From the NCBI GenBank assembly GCA_036784855.1, contig JAZDSV010000002.1:147001-211000 (forward strand): DNA of 64,000 bases. The letters are read 5' to 3'. The translations under genes and the position numbers were made by a program. The stretch's first letter is position 1, and every line of letters begins with the position of its first letter. The notes below the pieces were generated by a model, which saw only the letters and a list, made by a program, of their open reading frames with translations, was not told where the DNA came from and searched no databases. Positions 1-10,993 of the stretch are shown here, piece by piece. This DNA comes from Aphelidium insulamus (Eukaryota > Aphelidiomycota > Aphelidea > Aphelidiaceae).

Positions 1-2
1 CG

Positions 3-329
3 GGCATCACGAGCAACCGCTGGATGGTCGCGGCGTTCTTTGTCTCGTTTCTGCTGCTGATGGCCGGTGTGTATATCGGGCCGTTGGCAGATGCGCTGGC
101 CCTGGTCCCACTGACAGACGGCATGGACTGGCTGAAGGTGTTTGTGGCGGTGCTCATCCAGCTGTTTTTGTCGGAAGTTTTGAAGTTTGGCGTGCGCACC
201 TACCGCAAGGCCCTGCTACTGGGACTGCCCACGGCGGATGTGAATGCGTCGGACGCCTCGCTGTTCACGCGGGTGCGTCTGGTGTTTGGCGATTCATATC
301 GCGGTCTGCGTAGCGGCAACAATCGCTGA
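3..329 (+). CDS. C-terminal end of a P-type cation-transporting ATPase (partial)
   Basis: The frame is open from the left edge and ends with TGA at 327-329, so only the last 108 or so residues are present. It has two hydrophobic segments: MVAAFFVSFLLLMAGVYI, then a stretch around WLKVFVAVLIQLFL followed by SEVLKFG. An N-R-W-M-V start to the first helix, a short loop and a final helix ending in a basic tail is the layout of the last two membrane helices of P2-type ATPases of the Ca/Na/K pump superfamily. No catalytic motif (DKTGT, P-loop) lies in the window, so ion specificity cannot be read. The 3' end is tail-to-tail with the gene ending at 407. The family call rests on helix pattern only. 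Confidence 0.5.
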   Translation, partial: GITSNRWMVAAFFVSFLLLMAGVYIGPLADALALVPLTDGMDWLKVFVAVLIQLFLSEVLKFGVRTYRKALLLGLPTADVNASDASLFTRVRLVFGDSYRGLRSGNNR

Positions 330-406
330 GTGCACATGCATGCAGATGTATAATGTGTTAGTGTTATTACATTGACACAACAAAATATAGCATAGCTCAT
401 ATTGCT

Positions 407-1445
407 TTATATCCGTTTGCGCTTCTCTGCCTGCTTCAGCGCCTTCTGCACCTTGTCCGTGAGACACTTTGCAATTACGGCGTGCATCATGGACGCGGTC
501 TGTGAGCACCGCTCCATTCCCGCCAGCAGCGAGTCGGTGTCCATGTCGCCGCACTGCACCAGCTGTGTGGTCTGCTTCTTGACAGGCATCTTGGCCAGCA
601 GTAGGCTCTTTGCGGTGGCAGAGGTTTGTTGTTGTTCACTGTCTGTCGCGTCCACCGCCCACACGCCGTCGACATTGATCTGGCAGGGTAAGCAGAAGTA
701 TAATACGTATATAATATGTATATAAGGATACCATGGAAGAGGCGCAGCACAGGTCCAACATCTCAATGCCGGCATCGGCAATGGCAGCCGAGGCACAGTT
801 GATGGCGGCAGACACCGCGGCCAACCCTCCGTCGCACTCCAGCACGGTGACAAAGATGTCGATGACGGATTTGGGGTAGAGCTGGAGTCGCACACACGGC
901 GACAATGCTTCCTCCAACCACCGCGATACTTGCTTCTCCTCGTCGTCTTGCTGGAATCCACGACGCGCACCGCTGCACGCAAATGTCGCAAACTTGAACT
1001 CGCACTGCAGCGTGGCGCTGTCCCTGAACGCGTCTCGACGGCCGCGCTGTCGTGGCCCGAACCTGGAAAGATATTACAAATGAACATGATGTAGATGATA
1101 GTATCAGTACACGCGTACACGGCAGCCATCACTTTCAACTGGCCGCACTCCAGGTACGCAGAGCCGTCTGCCTGCGTCACCAGACCGGTCTTGAGGTCTA
1201 TGAAAATGCACATACACGTGCGTAAGTCCATGTCAATGTATTATACTAATAGCACAGCCAGCACGCGTACAGACGGGGCGAAAATCGTCTACAGAGCGGC
1301 CGCCTTCCCGCTGCGGCCATGCTGGCACGTCAACCAACATATCAGCAGCTGTCTGCTTGTTCCCGTCAGCCACTTCCGCGTCATCAAAGGGAATCGACGC
1401 GATATCACGCGCGCCATCCGGTCCAACGTTGCGTTTCTTGTCCAT
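407..1445 (-). CDS. MTR3: Exosome complex RNase PH-type subunit, MTR3/EXOSC6-like
   Basis: Four exons are inferred: 1445-1256, 1197-1119, 1062-732 and 679-407, joining in frame to about 290 residues. The core shows DFRPVCTRAG, then LVTQADGSAYLE, a V-x-GPRQ motif, CEFKFATFA, a helix ending in EALSPCVRLQLYPKS, and DAGIEMLDLCCASS. This is the order seen in RNase PH folds of the exosome ring. RPVxxRAG and GPRQ fit MTR3 better than RRP41, but RRP41 remains possible. These subunits form the catalytically inert ring that threads RNA to RRP44 or RRP6. The start is the first in-frame ATG (1445); an upstream GTG at 1478 is ignored. The C-terminus is basic (KQAEKRKRI). It is followed upstream by another minus-strand gene ending at 1493. 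Confidence 0.72.
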
Positions 1446-1492
1446 CTGGAGATCGCTGGATGCTTTGTATTCAATCACGACGGCAACTATCT

Positions 1493-3193
1493 TCAGTCAA
1501 AGTCTGCGGGCCGAATGTTGCGGCGGCGTCCAAGCAGCTGCAACTTGCTCACAATCTCGTCGTGCTGCTCCATGTCTGCCTCTAGCTCTGCTACATATTG
1601 CTGTAGCTCTTGCACTGCATCTTCTCTGGACTGCGCCAGCTGCCGGGCACTTTGTACCTACATACACATAATCAATATTCTAGCATGCGTGTCATATATC
1701 TGTCCTTGCCGATGCTGTGAGAGTTGCAATCTGCCGCATCAGCTGCGGTGTGTTATTTCACATACTATACTTAAGATAAAGTCTCTTCCGTACCTCGGTG
1801 TTGGAATCAAGTAAGTGTCTGCGTTCTGTCTGCCAGTTCGCGTTTGCTTCCTCCAATTGGAGAGCCACAACTTCGACAGAATCATCCAACTGCTCACACT
1901 GTTTCGATTTCAACTTGAGCTGTTCAGACACATCTGCAGATGATTAAGTGACGCTATATTATGATCATGTTACTGTTGATGTTGTGGACTTGCCTTCAAG
2001 CCTGGACTCGGTGATGGCACAGTTTTGCTCGAGTAAAAGGTTTCTTCTAATCATTTCCGCAGAGTCTTTCTCGTGCCTGCATGCAAGAGATCAATTAATG
2101 CATTGATAGAATCTGCACTTACTTGAGAGCGTTTCTCTCCAAGCTCTCAATGTGGGTAGAAAGCGTCGAATTGTGTTGCAATGCTTCGCCTAAATCTTGT
2201 TCAAGTCTGTCAATTGAGTTCTGCAATTGCTGCACAGACACTTGTAGCCTTCAGAAAGACAGATTAGCAATTTAGATATAGGTGTGTTAAGATACAGGTG
2301 CGTTGGACATACTGCTGATTGTGATTTCTCGTGGCGGCCAGCTGACTGTTGGCAGTGGCTAGCAATTCGACTTGCTGGTCAAACTTTTCACTCGATACCA
2401 CGCCGCCAATAATTTCGGTTTGTGATAATTTATCATCCTGTGAGATACGCATTGCAACTTTATCTGTTGCTTGTACTCCATTGCTGATGGCAGTCGCCGG
2501 CTGGATCTCCAAAGACACTTCATTGTGCACATGAAGTGACAGCACCGCAATTAGATCGGCAGCAAGTTCCAGCGCCATACTGGTTCCCCTCTGGACCAGA
2601 CAGCACAAATTGTCGTTAATGGCCATAATGTTGTTGCAGGAAAAGATCTGGCACAGTGTAACTACTGCAGTCTGAATGAAGAATCAACCTCGCACCGATT
2701 GAACAATTTGGCGTTTCGTGCTAACAATCGACACGAACATGACCAAGGCCATCCCGAAAACAAATTCATTGTCGCTCTGCAGGCAGCGCAGCAGGCGAAC
2801 AAGATCCTTTTTAGGTATTTGTTCGTATGGCCATCCACGGTGCAAGTGTCGTCTCTGCTTCCACTGGCGATAAAAGATTTTCGTGGCATCATCGACGTGG
2901 TCACCAACAGCCGATTCCAGGTGATGTAGAGCTTGTACAAGATCGTCGAGTTGTGTCTTAGCCGCGCAATGGGTGTCTGCAAAGTTTACTGCTGTGTCCA
3001 CGTCAGCTAACGTCGCGCTTGGTCGCCGCGGCAACGGCTTGTGTTCATCAACGTCACAGCTGCCAGACACCGTGCCAGCCTCTGCCGGACCGATGTGAAT
3101 AGCCGACAGGCGACACTCCAAGTCGGTGCTGTTCATGCGACAATGCGTGCGCAGCGTCCCGACCGATTGTAAACGCGTGTTGCATGCCTCCAT
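1493..3193 (-). CDS. Coiled-coil protein with a helical N-terminal region, function unknown
   Basis: This is a multi-exon gene. The first exon (3193 to about 2690) encodes an N-terminal region rich in helices (ALHHLESAVGDHVDD, RLLRCLQSDNEFVFGMAL). It continues through IVQS into an exon starting IFSCNNIMAINDN. Later short exons encode heptad-rich coiled coil: LQVSVQQLQNSIDRLEQ, ESLERNALK, EMIRRNLLLEQN, EEANANWQTERRHLL and VQELQQYVAELEADMEQHD. The end is GRRRNIRPADFD and a stop at 1495-1493. One intron has a GC donor (GCAAGT, G at 1993). A helical repeat domain followed by a coiled coil suggests a scaffold, but I do not recognise the family. The start ATG at 3193 is only 34 bp from the divergent CHK1 ATG; a second in-frame ATG lies at 3136. 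Confidence 0.6.
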
Positions 3194-3227
3194 CGTTCCG
3201 CGCTGCTGTTTCAGCCCAACTCTGCCA
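3194..3227. promoter_or_regulatory. Very short divergent intergenic region between CHK1 and the coiled-coil gene
   Basis: Only 34 bp separate the two chosen start codons (minus ATG at 3193, plus ATG at 3228). If both starts are right, each promoter lies inside the other gene's 5' region or coding exon. Starts further in (minus-strand ATG at 3136) would widen the gap. No TATA box is evident in these bases. Confidence 0.3.
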
Positions 3228-5231
3228 ATGCTTACTGCAACAGCGTCCGCCGCGCAGCATGCACCGCCCAACTTTGTGCACCAGCGATTCCAACTCACCG
3301 ACACGGTCATAGGTGAAGGGACATTTGGGCGGTGAGTGTGACGACATTGTGTGAATCTCCCCTGTATGTAACAGTGGTGGTGCAGCGTGCAACTCGGACA
3401 CGACTCCGAGGCAAAGGGACTGGTGGCCGTCAAGATTGTCAGCAAGCACCACGGTGACTACTCTGGCGGCCGAATGCGCACCGAGCTACTCATACACGGG
3501 AATATCGCACATCAGAATATTATTCGCCTGCTGCAAGCTTGGGAAGATTCGGCATGGCATTACATTGTGTTGGAATTCGCTGCAGGCGGCGAACTCTTTG
3601 ACAAAATACGTATGCAGACTGTCTGTGACTGTGAGTATCTCTCGTTTGACAGAGCCAATAGAGCCGGACATTGGCGTAGAGGAGACGCTGGCACATTTTT
3701 ACTTTTGCCAGCTTATTTCTGGGGTGGCAAGTTGGGTGCATTTACATTGTTGTGTTGATTAACTCTTCTTATTAGGAGTATTTGCACAACCACTGCATCG
3801 CTCATCGAGGTACGCATTATGGACAATTATACAAATGCACTGTAACAAGAGCAGATTTGAAGCCTGAAAACTTGCTTTTGGACCAGCGGGGCAACCTGAG
3901 GATAGCTGATTTTGGTCTGGCCACAGTGTTCAAGCACAAAGGTGTCAAGCGGCGTCTGACTACCGTGTGCGGTATGTGTATATAAGATATTTGAATATAG
4001 TCTCACGCAATCAGGGACGCTTCCATACGTGGCTCCAGAAGTTCCATTTGCAGACTACGATGGGCCTGCTGTAGACGTGTGGGCGTGCGGAATTATTTTG
4101 CTGGTTCTACTTACAGGAAGTAAGTGTCATCATTTTCACGTTAGTATATTGACATTCACAGACACTCCGTGGGACGAGCCATCTGAGAGCTCACCAGAGT
4201 TTTGTGACTACTGCACCAGGGAGTGCCTAGACTTTGAACCGTGGAACCAGCTTAAGCACGACTCCTTGCGCAAGTTACAACATTTTTATACTCTCCAAGC
4301 TAATTTATCAGGGCTCATACGCTCCGTTCTGAATGTGTTTGAAGAGCAAAGATATACTATCGCCCAGATACGGAAAGACTCTTGGTTTTCAAGGTACTTA
4401 TTTTAGTATGTGCTAATCAGTATTTATTCTTAGGAAAAACAATATGCTCCGTGGCGGTACTATCCAGGCAACATTGCACAGATACACTGAGCGTGTTTCG
4501 TAGGGGAATGCAGCGATCCACTTGCGCTTGCGTCAAAGTTGATGTCCTGCATGTCAGTTGACGATGCATTTCAATGCTCACAAATGAGCATTGACGACCC
4601 AATGTCACAGCCGACCACCCATTCCGTAGTAGCGCAAGTCATGTGGTCTAGTTAAGCTGTTTTTGTTAATATCTTTGCAGAGAACAGTTTGGCTTTTCTC
4701 AACCGGTCCATCTCAACTCGATTAAAAGCACGCAAGGAGGCTGGGACCATCCAAATATGGTTTTCTCGCAGCCAGACACTCCATGGGAACCGGTGTCCAG
4801 CACCTACCAACCAGTGAGTGTTGCCGAGCAAACGTATCGTCTTTATCATTTCTTTGCAGAGCCCTGTCGATGGACATTCAGTGTTCTCTGCCGGACGGCT
4901 CACTCGGTTTTACAGTCATCATAGCGGGGATCAAGTGTTGGCACGCCTCGCTGCTCTGCTCGATTCGTTTATGATCCAATACGTGGCTCATGCACACGGG
5001 GTGAGCAATATCTGCCATTCCATCACCAACAATAATACCACCTAGTTGCAATTCAACACGGTGGACAAACGAAAATGTCCGCTAAGTGGAGAGATCGGTT
5101 TGCAAGCCATCAACACGTCGCTGTTGATAGTGTCATTCCGGAAAGGCAAGGGAGACCCGCTGGAGTTCAAGAGATTCTTTCAAGCGGTGCGTTCCGAGCT
5201 GGGCGACATAATATGTACAGACATCAACTAA
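3228..5231 (+). CDS. CHK1: Checkpoint kinase CHK1 homologue
   Basis: This is a Ser/Thr kinase in about nine exons. Exon 1 carries the glycine loop (GEGTFGR). Next come VAVKIV (catalytic Lys), [17 protein letters not shown] with the C-helix Glu, the hinge [12 protein letters not shown], the catalytic loop [10 protein letters not shown] (split by an intron after HR), the DFGLA motif and a VAPEV activation-segment end. The linker contains several SQ/TQ-type sites (CSQMS, MSQP, FSQP). The C-terminal region ([12 protein letters not shown] to [16 protein letters not shown]) matches the KA1-like regulatory domain of CHK1: a TRFF-like start and an SKGDGLEFKRHF-like end. These place it as the DNA-damage checkpoint effector kinase rather than CHK2, because there is no FHA domain. 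One intron uses a GC donor (GCAAGT, G at 4270). One intron ending near 4503 (TTTCGTAG) is inferred from frame continuity only. Confidence 0.85.
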
Positions 5232-5251
5232 GAGTTTTTCAAATGTATGCA

Positions 5252-7975
5252 TCATTCATTTGTAGCTGCTGAGGCTTCCGTTACTTCTTGATCCATGATG
5301 TGCGCGCGTAGCAATGCCTTTTTTGCGTAGTCGAGCCGCTTTAGTCGTTTGAATGCAAGCGCCTGTGACTTGGCCACAGCTGAAGCGGCCTTGACCTGTT
5401 CCAAATACGACTCCAATGTGAGAGCGCCTGACTGTACTTGTATCATGAGAATCTGCAGCTTGATCCCGATTTGTGTCTTCTTGTCCACCAAATCATCGGT
5501 TGGAAGCCGTTTCCTTTGGCACTCGACAATTGCCTGATCGATGCTCACTTGTTCGGCTTCCAGAACATTGTTGGATACGATACTGTCGATATTTTCAAAC
5601 TGCAGAATTAAATCTTCCGCATCGTCAGCGGATACAGTTGGCGACTTGACTGATGGAGATGGAGACGCCACATTGGAAGCTGGAGCTTTTGGGGTTGGCG
5701 ATGTAGGAGTGGCGGTTACTGCGGAGGCCGATTTCTCGGGCGCTGACGGAGCGCGAGGTGTTGGTGGAGAAACAGGTTTAGTTTCGGTCGATGAAGTAGT
5801 AGCAGTAGGCGATAATAGTGACGAATATGCGCCCGGATTGTACTGATCTATAATGAGCCATGACTCCGTACATGTTTGTATATCCGCTTTGAGAAGCGGT
5901 TGCCGCATTCGTAATCGGACCTCAATCTTGCCGCCAGTCGGCTTCCGAGAGCTGACATCCAGCAACTTTGTGTGTCAGCAGCATGAAAAGCTCATGTGAG
6001 GTTGTAAGAATAAGCATACCTCTACACATTCTTCAATCTCACAATGCTCCAGTAGTCCATCAAGCTTCACCAATGCACGTCCCAGTGAAATCGGCTTGCG
6101 CAAAAATCCACTAACTATGTTAGACATCATTGATACAGCATTCACACTTGCCGATTGTGAAGTACTTCGAACGCAGCCTTTTTTCGCTCCAGAAATCGTT
6201 GAAAAGGTTTGGTCCGATCGATTTTCAGCACCTTTTCATAACCATACTCTAACACCGATTATTTTCCTATCCTGAACAACAATGTAACATACCAGGATTC
6301 ATGCCACGCTTCGTGGTAGACATCGTGCCGTGACCCTGAGACGCGGAAGGACCTTCGGTTGGCCATCCAAACTCCCACGAAACATACGTGTCCAAGTCCT
6401 GACCGCCAACTTCTTTGCAGCCCAGTCCGATGCCTCGCAAAATCGTCAACTGCAGGTCCTGCATGGCCACGTCCGGAAACGATTTTTCCATTGTGTAGGT
6501 TATAGACGAATAGTGAAACTGCGGGATGCCGCTATTTGATACCAGATGTGATTCGAGAGATGCCAGGTCGGCCGCAAAATTCTTTTTCAACTGATGAAAT
6601 CTGAGCGCCAAGTCTTTTTTGCCGCCTTTGAGGTACTGTGCAGAGAGCGAAACACACGCGCTTATTTGCTGTTTTAGCTGGGCGCTCATGCGGTTAAAAA
6701 CTTGATCTGGTGCCTCTAGCGGTGATATAAAATCTTCGCCGCTATTGACGACCTATATTGTCAGTACGTGCATGGCAGAAAGACATTGGCGCACCGATGG
6801 AAGCGGTGGAACTGGCTTTGACGAGGCAGTGGTACTTGCGGTTTGAGCCTTGACAGCGACTGAATTATTTACCGGCTGCGTAACATCTGACTCCGGGGGA
6901 GAGGCGACCAAAGAATCTTGCAAACGCTTGGCCTTCAGTAGTGCTTCACGTGCTGCCTGTGTATTGTTGGCCTTCTTGTAAGCGAGTGCGGACCGTTTCA
7001 AGTGCAGAATCTGTCGCTCTACCGGCATCGAGTCCAAATCTTGCTCATGGTTGACCAGCGCATTCTCATTGGACACAGTAGGTGGTGATCGAGCAGCAGG
7101 CAGCGAAGAAACATCGGCAAGTCGTTGTTCCAGTTGTTTATACGCTGAGAAAGCCTCTCGCGCTCCAGAACGATCTCCAGCACGACTCTTTGTGGCAGCT
7201 TTCACCTTTTCCAGCCGAATATACTTTATCAGCAGTTCCTTATCGGATGTCTGCCGCTTCATGGCCAAGGGCAGTTCATCTTCAGGTTGTTCAATTGTCG
7301 AATGCTGTTGGGCTAATGTGTCTGTCGGTAGCGCTTCCTCCTTTACATCACTGGCGAGTTCACTTGTAGAGTGATGCATATCGGCTGCACCGTGATGTTC
7401 TACTGTAGCGTCGGGGGATGAGCCGGCAGCGCCTCCCTCATGTTCGCGGTGTCCAGTTATAGTGTACAATTCATGCTGTATGCATCTTTAGCCTCTCATT
7501 TAGATTAGAGGCTACTTGCCAGCAAATTCTCATTCGTCAGGTCATCGTCGGTAACTTCTTCGACGTGTACTTCTTCCACTAGTAGTGATGATACGGCGCC
7601 ATGGTCGACAAATGGCGCATTGCTGGCCATTTTTGGCTGGGCGGCGCTTACACGTGCGGTAGTATGCTGCACAGATGTGCCACCCCCGCCATCCGATATG
7701 GAGAGCGCATGCAGCTCTGCCTGCAAATGTCAATGGGGCACTATATAAATATGTGCATGCATGGGGACACTGGTGTTGCGTACAAGCAGCTGCGGGTCAT
7801 CCACGTCCACGTCATCATCGCAAACACCGTTAAAATCATCTCCCGCACCGCCCACGTCCACATTATCATCAAACAGCGACGGATCGAGCGTGAAGCCTGG
7901 CACGGACGGCGCCGTTCCCGTCTTGCTGTTGCTGTTGCCCTTGCCGGCGCCCCCAGCGAATATCCGGCCAAACAT
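5252..7975 (-). CDS. CC2D1A: CC2D1A/CC2D1B (Lgd) family protein with DM14 repeats and a C2 domain
   Basis: Seven exons run from ATG 7975 to stop 5252, joining to roughly 820 residues. The N-terminus is acidic and disordered (DDNVDVGGAGDDF, VEEVHVEEVTDDD). It is followed by DM14-type helical repeats (ERQILHLKRSALAYKKANN, AREALLKAKRLQ; and QISACVSLSAQYLKGGKKD). Next is a C2 domain (DLQLTILRGIGL to SWEFGWP, then LRKPISLGRALVKLDGLLEHCE) and a segment LLDVSSRKPTGGKIEVRLRMRQPL that closely follows the human CC2D1A GRKPTGG-x-LEV-x-VRIREPL pattern. The C-terminal linker is Pro/Thr/Ser-rich, then helical. Family members bind ESCRT-III CHMP4/Shrub and regulate endosomal sorting. Two introns have GC donors (GCAAGT, G at 7519 and at 6151); without accepting them the frame breaks. 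Confidence 0.82.
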
Positions 7976-8396
7976 GATGTGATATTAAATATGTAATACG
8001 ATATTTAGCAACCTGATGAATCCTGATGAAGTTTATGTTAAATGTTAAATGTTGTTAAATGTTGATAGTTGGAGAGTCGATATTATATCTATTGGGTGCG
8101 TTGTAATGACAGTATTCAAGAATACTTGTAGAGACGGTGGCATAAAAGTCTGGATTTTTTCATACATAAATGCAGTGTGAAGTTATACAACCATTTAAGT
8201 GCAGACAGCACTGTGCTATTATTGGCTTCTACCTGCCGCAGATGTTTAATTAACCGTTAATGGACAACATAACACGGCCCTACAACTATTTATAGCCAGG
8301 GTCACTTGCTCTGGCGTCCAACGAATCAGATGCCCGCAGCCAGGCTCTCACACACCGCACTGTGTACCGGTTAATCCCCAATTAAATATTCCAACA
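7976..8396. other. Intergenic region between divergent CC2D1A-like and 7TM genes
   Basis: This AT-rich stretch of about 420 bp separates two divergent start codons, so it should hold two promoters. A direct repetition of TTAAATGTTAAATGTTGTTAAATGTT lies near 8036-8062 (written here as repeats of the unit TTAAATGTT). An AATTAAATATT stretch precedes the plus-strand ATG. No gene or RNA feature was seen. Confidence 0.5.
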
Positions 8397-9239
8397 ATGT
8401 CCAGTGCCAAGTGCGACAGTGAACCGGCGCAGTATGGCTATGTCGCTTTTGTGATTTTGACGCAGGTGATTGCCACCGCATATGTGACAGTGCAGAGCGC
8501 ACGCGACGTCCACCACAGTTTCAGCGGACATCGACGCGAACTGTTCTCCTGGCTGATGCTTACGGCGGGATGCGCACTACTCGTGTCGTACGCCGCGGAC
8601 GTCGCAACCTTCTTCCAGCCGGACGATTTAGTCAGCGACACCATATACAGTTTCGGCTCTTCCATCTGGATATCGTCCTACTATGGTTACATTTACCTGC
8701 GCTCGCGCGAGATTATCCGGTACTCACGGTTCCGCGCAGCGCTCTACATGATTCTATGCGTGGGCCTAGTGTTCAACACGCTGGCGGCCATAGCTGGACT
8801 GCTTCCCGACGACGCCAATGTGCTAATTCTGTCCGGCTCTGCGCTGTTTGCCATCCTGGCCGACGTGTCATTCATCATTCTGTTTGCGACGCGTGTCCGT
8901 GAACTGCGGCAACAGTTGCACCTGGCGGCTGCACTGGAGGGCGGCGAGAAGACCAAGTGTCCACCTGATGTGCTGGAGATTGTTGCCGTGCACGGCCTGC
9001 GCTGCTGTATAATCACGTGCTGCAGCGTCGTGTGGTTCTTTGCAATCTACTCGATAAAGATGGGCGGTATGGCAGATGATTGTCTGTACGCATGGCTGCT
9101 GTCGGGAGAGAACGCGTGGCTAATGGCGCAGTATCTGATGCTCTACGGGCTCAAGGGCGCGGTGGAGCGCGGAGCTAAAGCCTCCAAACAGCAAACCACG
9201 GAGCAGGGCACATATTCCAGCGCTCTGTCGGAGCCTTAG
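8397..9239 (+). CDS. Seven-transmembrane protein of unknown family
   Basis: This is a single-exon gene of 280 residues. Seven hydrophobic segments can be drawn, roughly at residues 13-33, 50-73, 83-100, 112-135, 142-165, 195-218 and 228-252. They are separated by short loops, and a charged cytosolic-looking stretch (RVRELRQQ to GGEKTKCPPD) lies before segment 6. The tail is polar (KASKQQTTEQ) and Cys residues cluster in segment 6 (CCIITCC). The layout resembles GPCR-like or TOM1/THH1-like 7TM proteins, but no diagnostic motif (DRY, NPxxY, retinal-binding Lys) is visible, so no function is assigned. It starts at ATG 8397 following AACA. Confidence 0.6.
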   Translation: MSSAKCDSEPAQYGYVAFVILTQVIATAYVTVQSARDVHHSFSGHRRELFSWLMLTAGCALLVSYAADVATFFQPDDLVSDTIYSFGSSIWISSYYGYIYLRSREIIRYSRFRAALYMILCVGLVFNTLAAIAGLLPDDANVLILSGSALFAILADVSFIILFATRVRELRQQLHLAAALEGGEKTKCPPDVLEIVAVHGLRCCIITCCSVVWFFAIYSIKMGGMADDCLYAWLLSGENAWLMAQYLMLYGLKGAVERGAKASKQQTTEQGTYSSALSEP

Positions 9240-9343
9240 GTGGAGCATTACTACTGCAATATAGTATATTCATTAATATGCATGTCCATCCAATGGTTAC
9301 TTAAATGAACAACATTTGTGCCGTATATTTCACGTTGCACAGG

Positions 9344-9351
9344 TATAAATA
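9344..9351 (+). promoter_or_regulatory. TATA-box candidate upstream of the chitinase
   Basis: TATAAATA sits 186 bp before the chitinase ATG and is followed by an A-rich leader. Position and match to the TATA consensus are the only evidence. A short 5' leader without ATG codons follows it. Confidence 0.4.
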
Positions 9352-9536
9352 TGGTGCCTGGTGTGCACAGCAAGAGAAGTGAGAGCCCAACTGGAAACCA
9401 TTTCAATCGACAACCCCTTCTACAAACACGGAAACCCTTGCTCGCCCCTGTTGTTGCGGAACCCTAATCACGTGATTGCTTCCAACAACGCCACACATTA
9501 GCCGCTCTACGCACGCAAAGACTTGGTTCTTGACTC

Positions 9537-10688
9537 ATGGTGCTGGGAAAACGCATTGTGGGCTACTTTGCCGGCTGGTCCATCTACGGCCGCAACTATC
9601 AACCAACAGACATTCCCGCCGCCAAGTTGACTCACGTAAACTATGCTTTTGCCAATGTGGACGCGTCGGGCCATGTGCTCCTTGGCGACCCGTATGGTGA
9701 CGTGGAGAAGGTGTATCCAGGGGATAACGCAGGCAAGCAGCCATTCTGCGGCGCCCTTAACCAGCTGTTGAACAAAGTGCGCCCGGCCAACCCTGGCTTG
9801 AAAGTCTTGCTGTCTGTTGGAGGCTGGACGTGGAGTGGCAATTTTTCTGCGGTGGCACGCACAGAATCTGGACGCGTTGCATTTGCCGACTCTGTAAAGT
9901 CCATGGTAGACAAGTACGGATTTGATGGTGTCGACGTGGACTGGGAGTATCCGGTGGAAGGCGGTCTGGCGGGAATCGATCATTCGTCGGACGACGGAAA
10001 GAACTATGTGTTGTTGCTGCAGAAAGTTCGCCAGGCTCTGGGCGCCGACAAGCTCATCACGATCGCTGTGCCAGCCATGCCCAGCATTGCCCAACACTTG
10101 GACATGGCTGCGATTGCCAAGGTTGTGGACTTTGTCAACGTGATGACCTATGATTTCCGCGGTTCGTGGTCAAGTTACACGGGTCACAGCGCACAGCTTT
10201 ACACTTCGCCGACTGATCCCGATCCGGTGGGCCGATCGCTCAGCGTTAACTCCACTATGAATTGGTATCTGAGCAATGGAATGCCGGCTGACAAGATCAA
10301 CATGGGCATGCCGCTCTATGGACGCGGATGGGAAGGGATCAAAATATCAAATGCGACGCCGGCTCAATTTCAGAAATACAAATCGATTCCACGAGGAACG
10401 TGGGATAAGGCTACGGGAAAGCCGGAAGGCGTGTTTGACTATGCGGACGTGCTCAAGAGAATCAAGAAGAAAGATTTGATGTCCGAATGGGATTTAGACG
10501 CTCACACTGCGTGGGCGCACAGCTCGTCCAGCGATCTGATGATTAGCTACGAGAGTGTGCAATCTGCTCAGGAAAAGACACAGTATTTGGTTGACCATGG
10601 CCTAGGTGGCATAATGTTTTGGGATCTATCTGGCGATGATAGGACTAGCGATTCATTGGTGGATGTTGTTCACGCCAAATTAAGTTGA
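9537..10688 (+). CDS. GH18 chitinase (fungal-type, no signal peptide seen)
   Basis: This intronless ORF of 383 residues starts at ATG 9537. The barrel begins at KRIVGYFAGWSIYGR. The SxGG motif is LLSVGGWTWSG (Ser93) and the catalytic DxxDxDxE motif is FDGVDVDWEYP, with E137 as the proton donor and D135 the supporting residue. MTYDFRGSW follows, and the last strand is GGIMFWDLSGDD, which supplies the conserved Trp of the substrate cleft. An insertion between MPLYGRGW and DYADVLKRI corresponds to the alpha+beta insertion of processive-type enzymes. It should hydrolyse chitin beta-1,4 links. There is no N-terminal hydrophobic signal, so it is either cytosolic or its signal exon was missed. No carbohydrate-binding module is present. 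Confidence 0.93.
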   Translation: MVLGKRIVGYFAGWSIYGRNYQPTDIPAAKLTHVNYAFANVDASGHVLLGDPYGDVEKVYPGDNAGKQPFCGALNQLLNKVRPANPGLKVLLSVGGWTWSGNFSAVARTESGRVAFADSVKSMVDKYGFDGVDVDWEYPVEGGLAGIDHSSDDGKNYVLLLQKVRQALGADKLITIAVPAMPSIAQHLDMAAIAKVVDFVNVMTYDFRGSWSSYTGHSAQLYTSPTDPDPVGRSLSVNSTMNWYLSNGMPADKINMGMPLYGRGWEGIKISNATPAQFQKYKSIPRGTWDKATGKPEGVFDYADVLKRIKKKDLMSEWDLDAHTAWAHSSSSDLMISYESVQSAQEKTQYLVDHGLGGIMFWDLSGDDRTSDSLVDVVHAKLS

Positions 10689-10993
10689 TGTGCCGGATAT
10701 CGTGCTTTGCATAAGTAATAAATACCGCTCACGCGGACCTATATAAAGCGTTTTATAATACGTATTAAAACGTTATTTTACCACTTCATCATGCTTGAAA
10801 TCTAAGCTTTAGAACGCTGCGTATATAGCGCTGATTTGCCGCATAGATTTTCGTACGATAATACGGCGACGACGCCTATTTTAACAAAAGTCTTCTTTCT
10901 TTCCACTCTCGCCACTGCACTCCCAACCACTCTAGCTCTCTGCAACAACTCTCACTCAACCAAACACTCACAACCGCAACAACCTACAACAAT

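Noticed and set aside
407-1231. Single 274-residue minus-strand ORF
   Set aside because: Only its two ends belong to the MTR3-like protein. The middle is intron and an out-of-frame exon; the spliced model keeps conserved RNase PH motifs.
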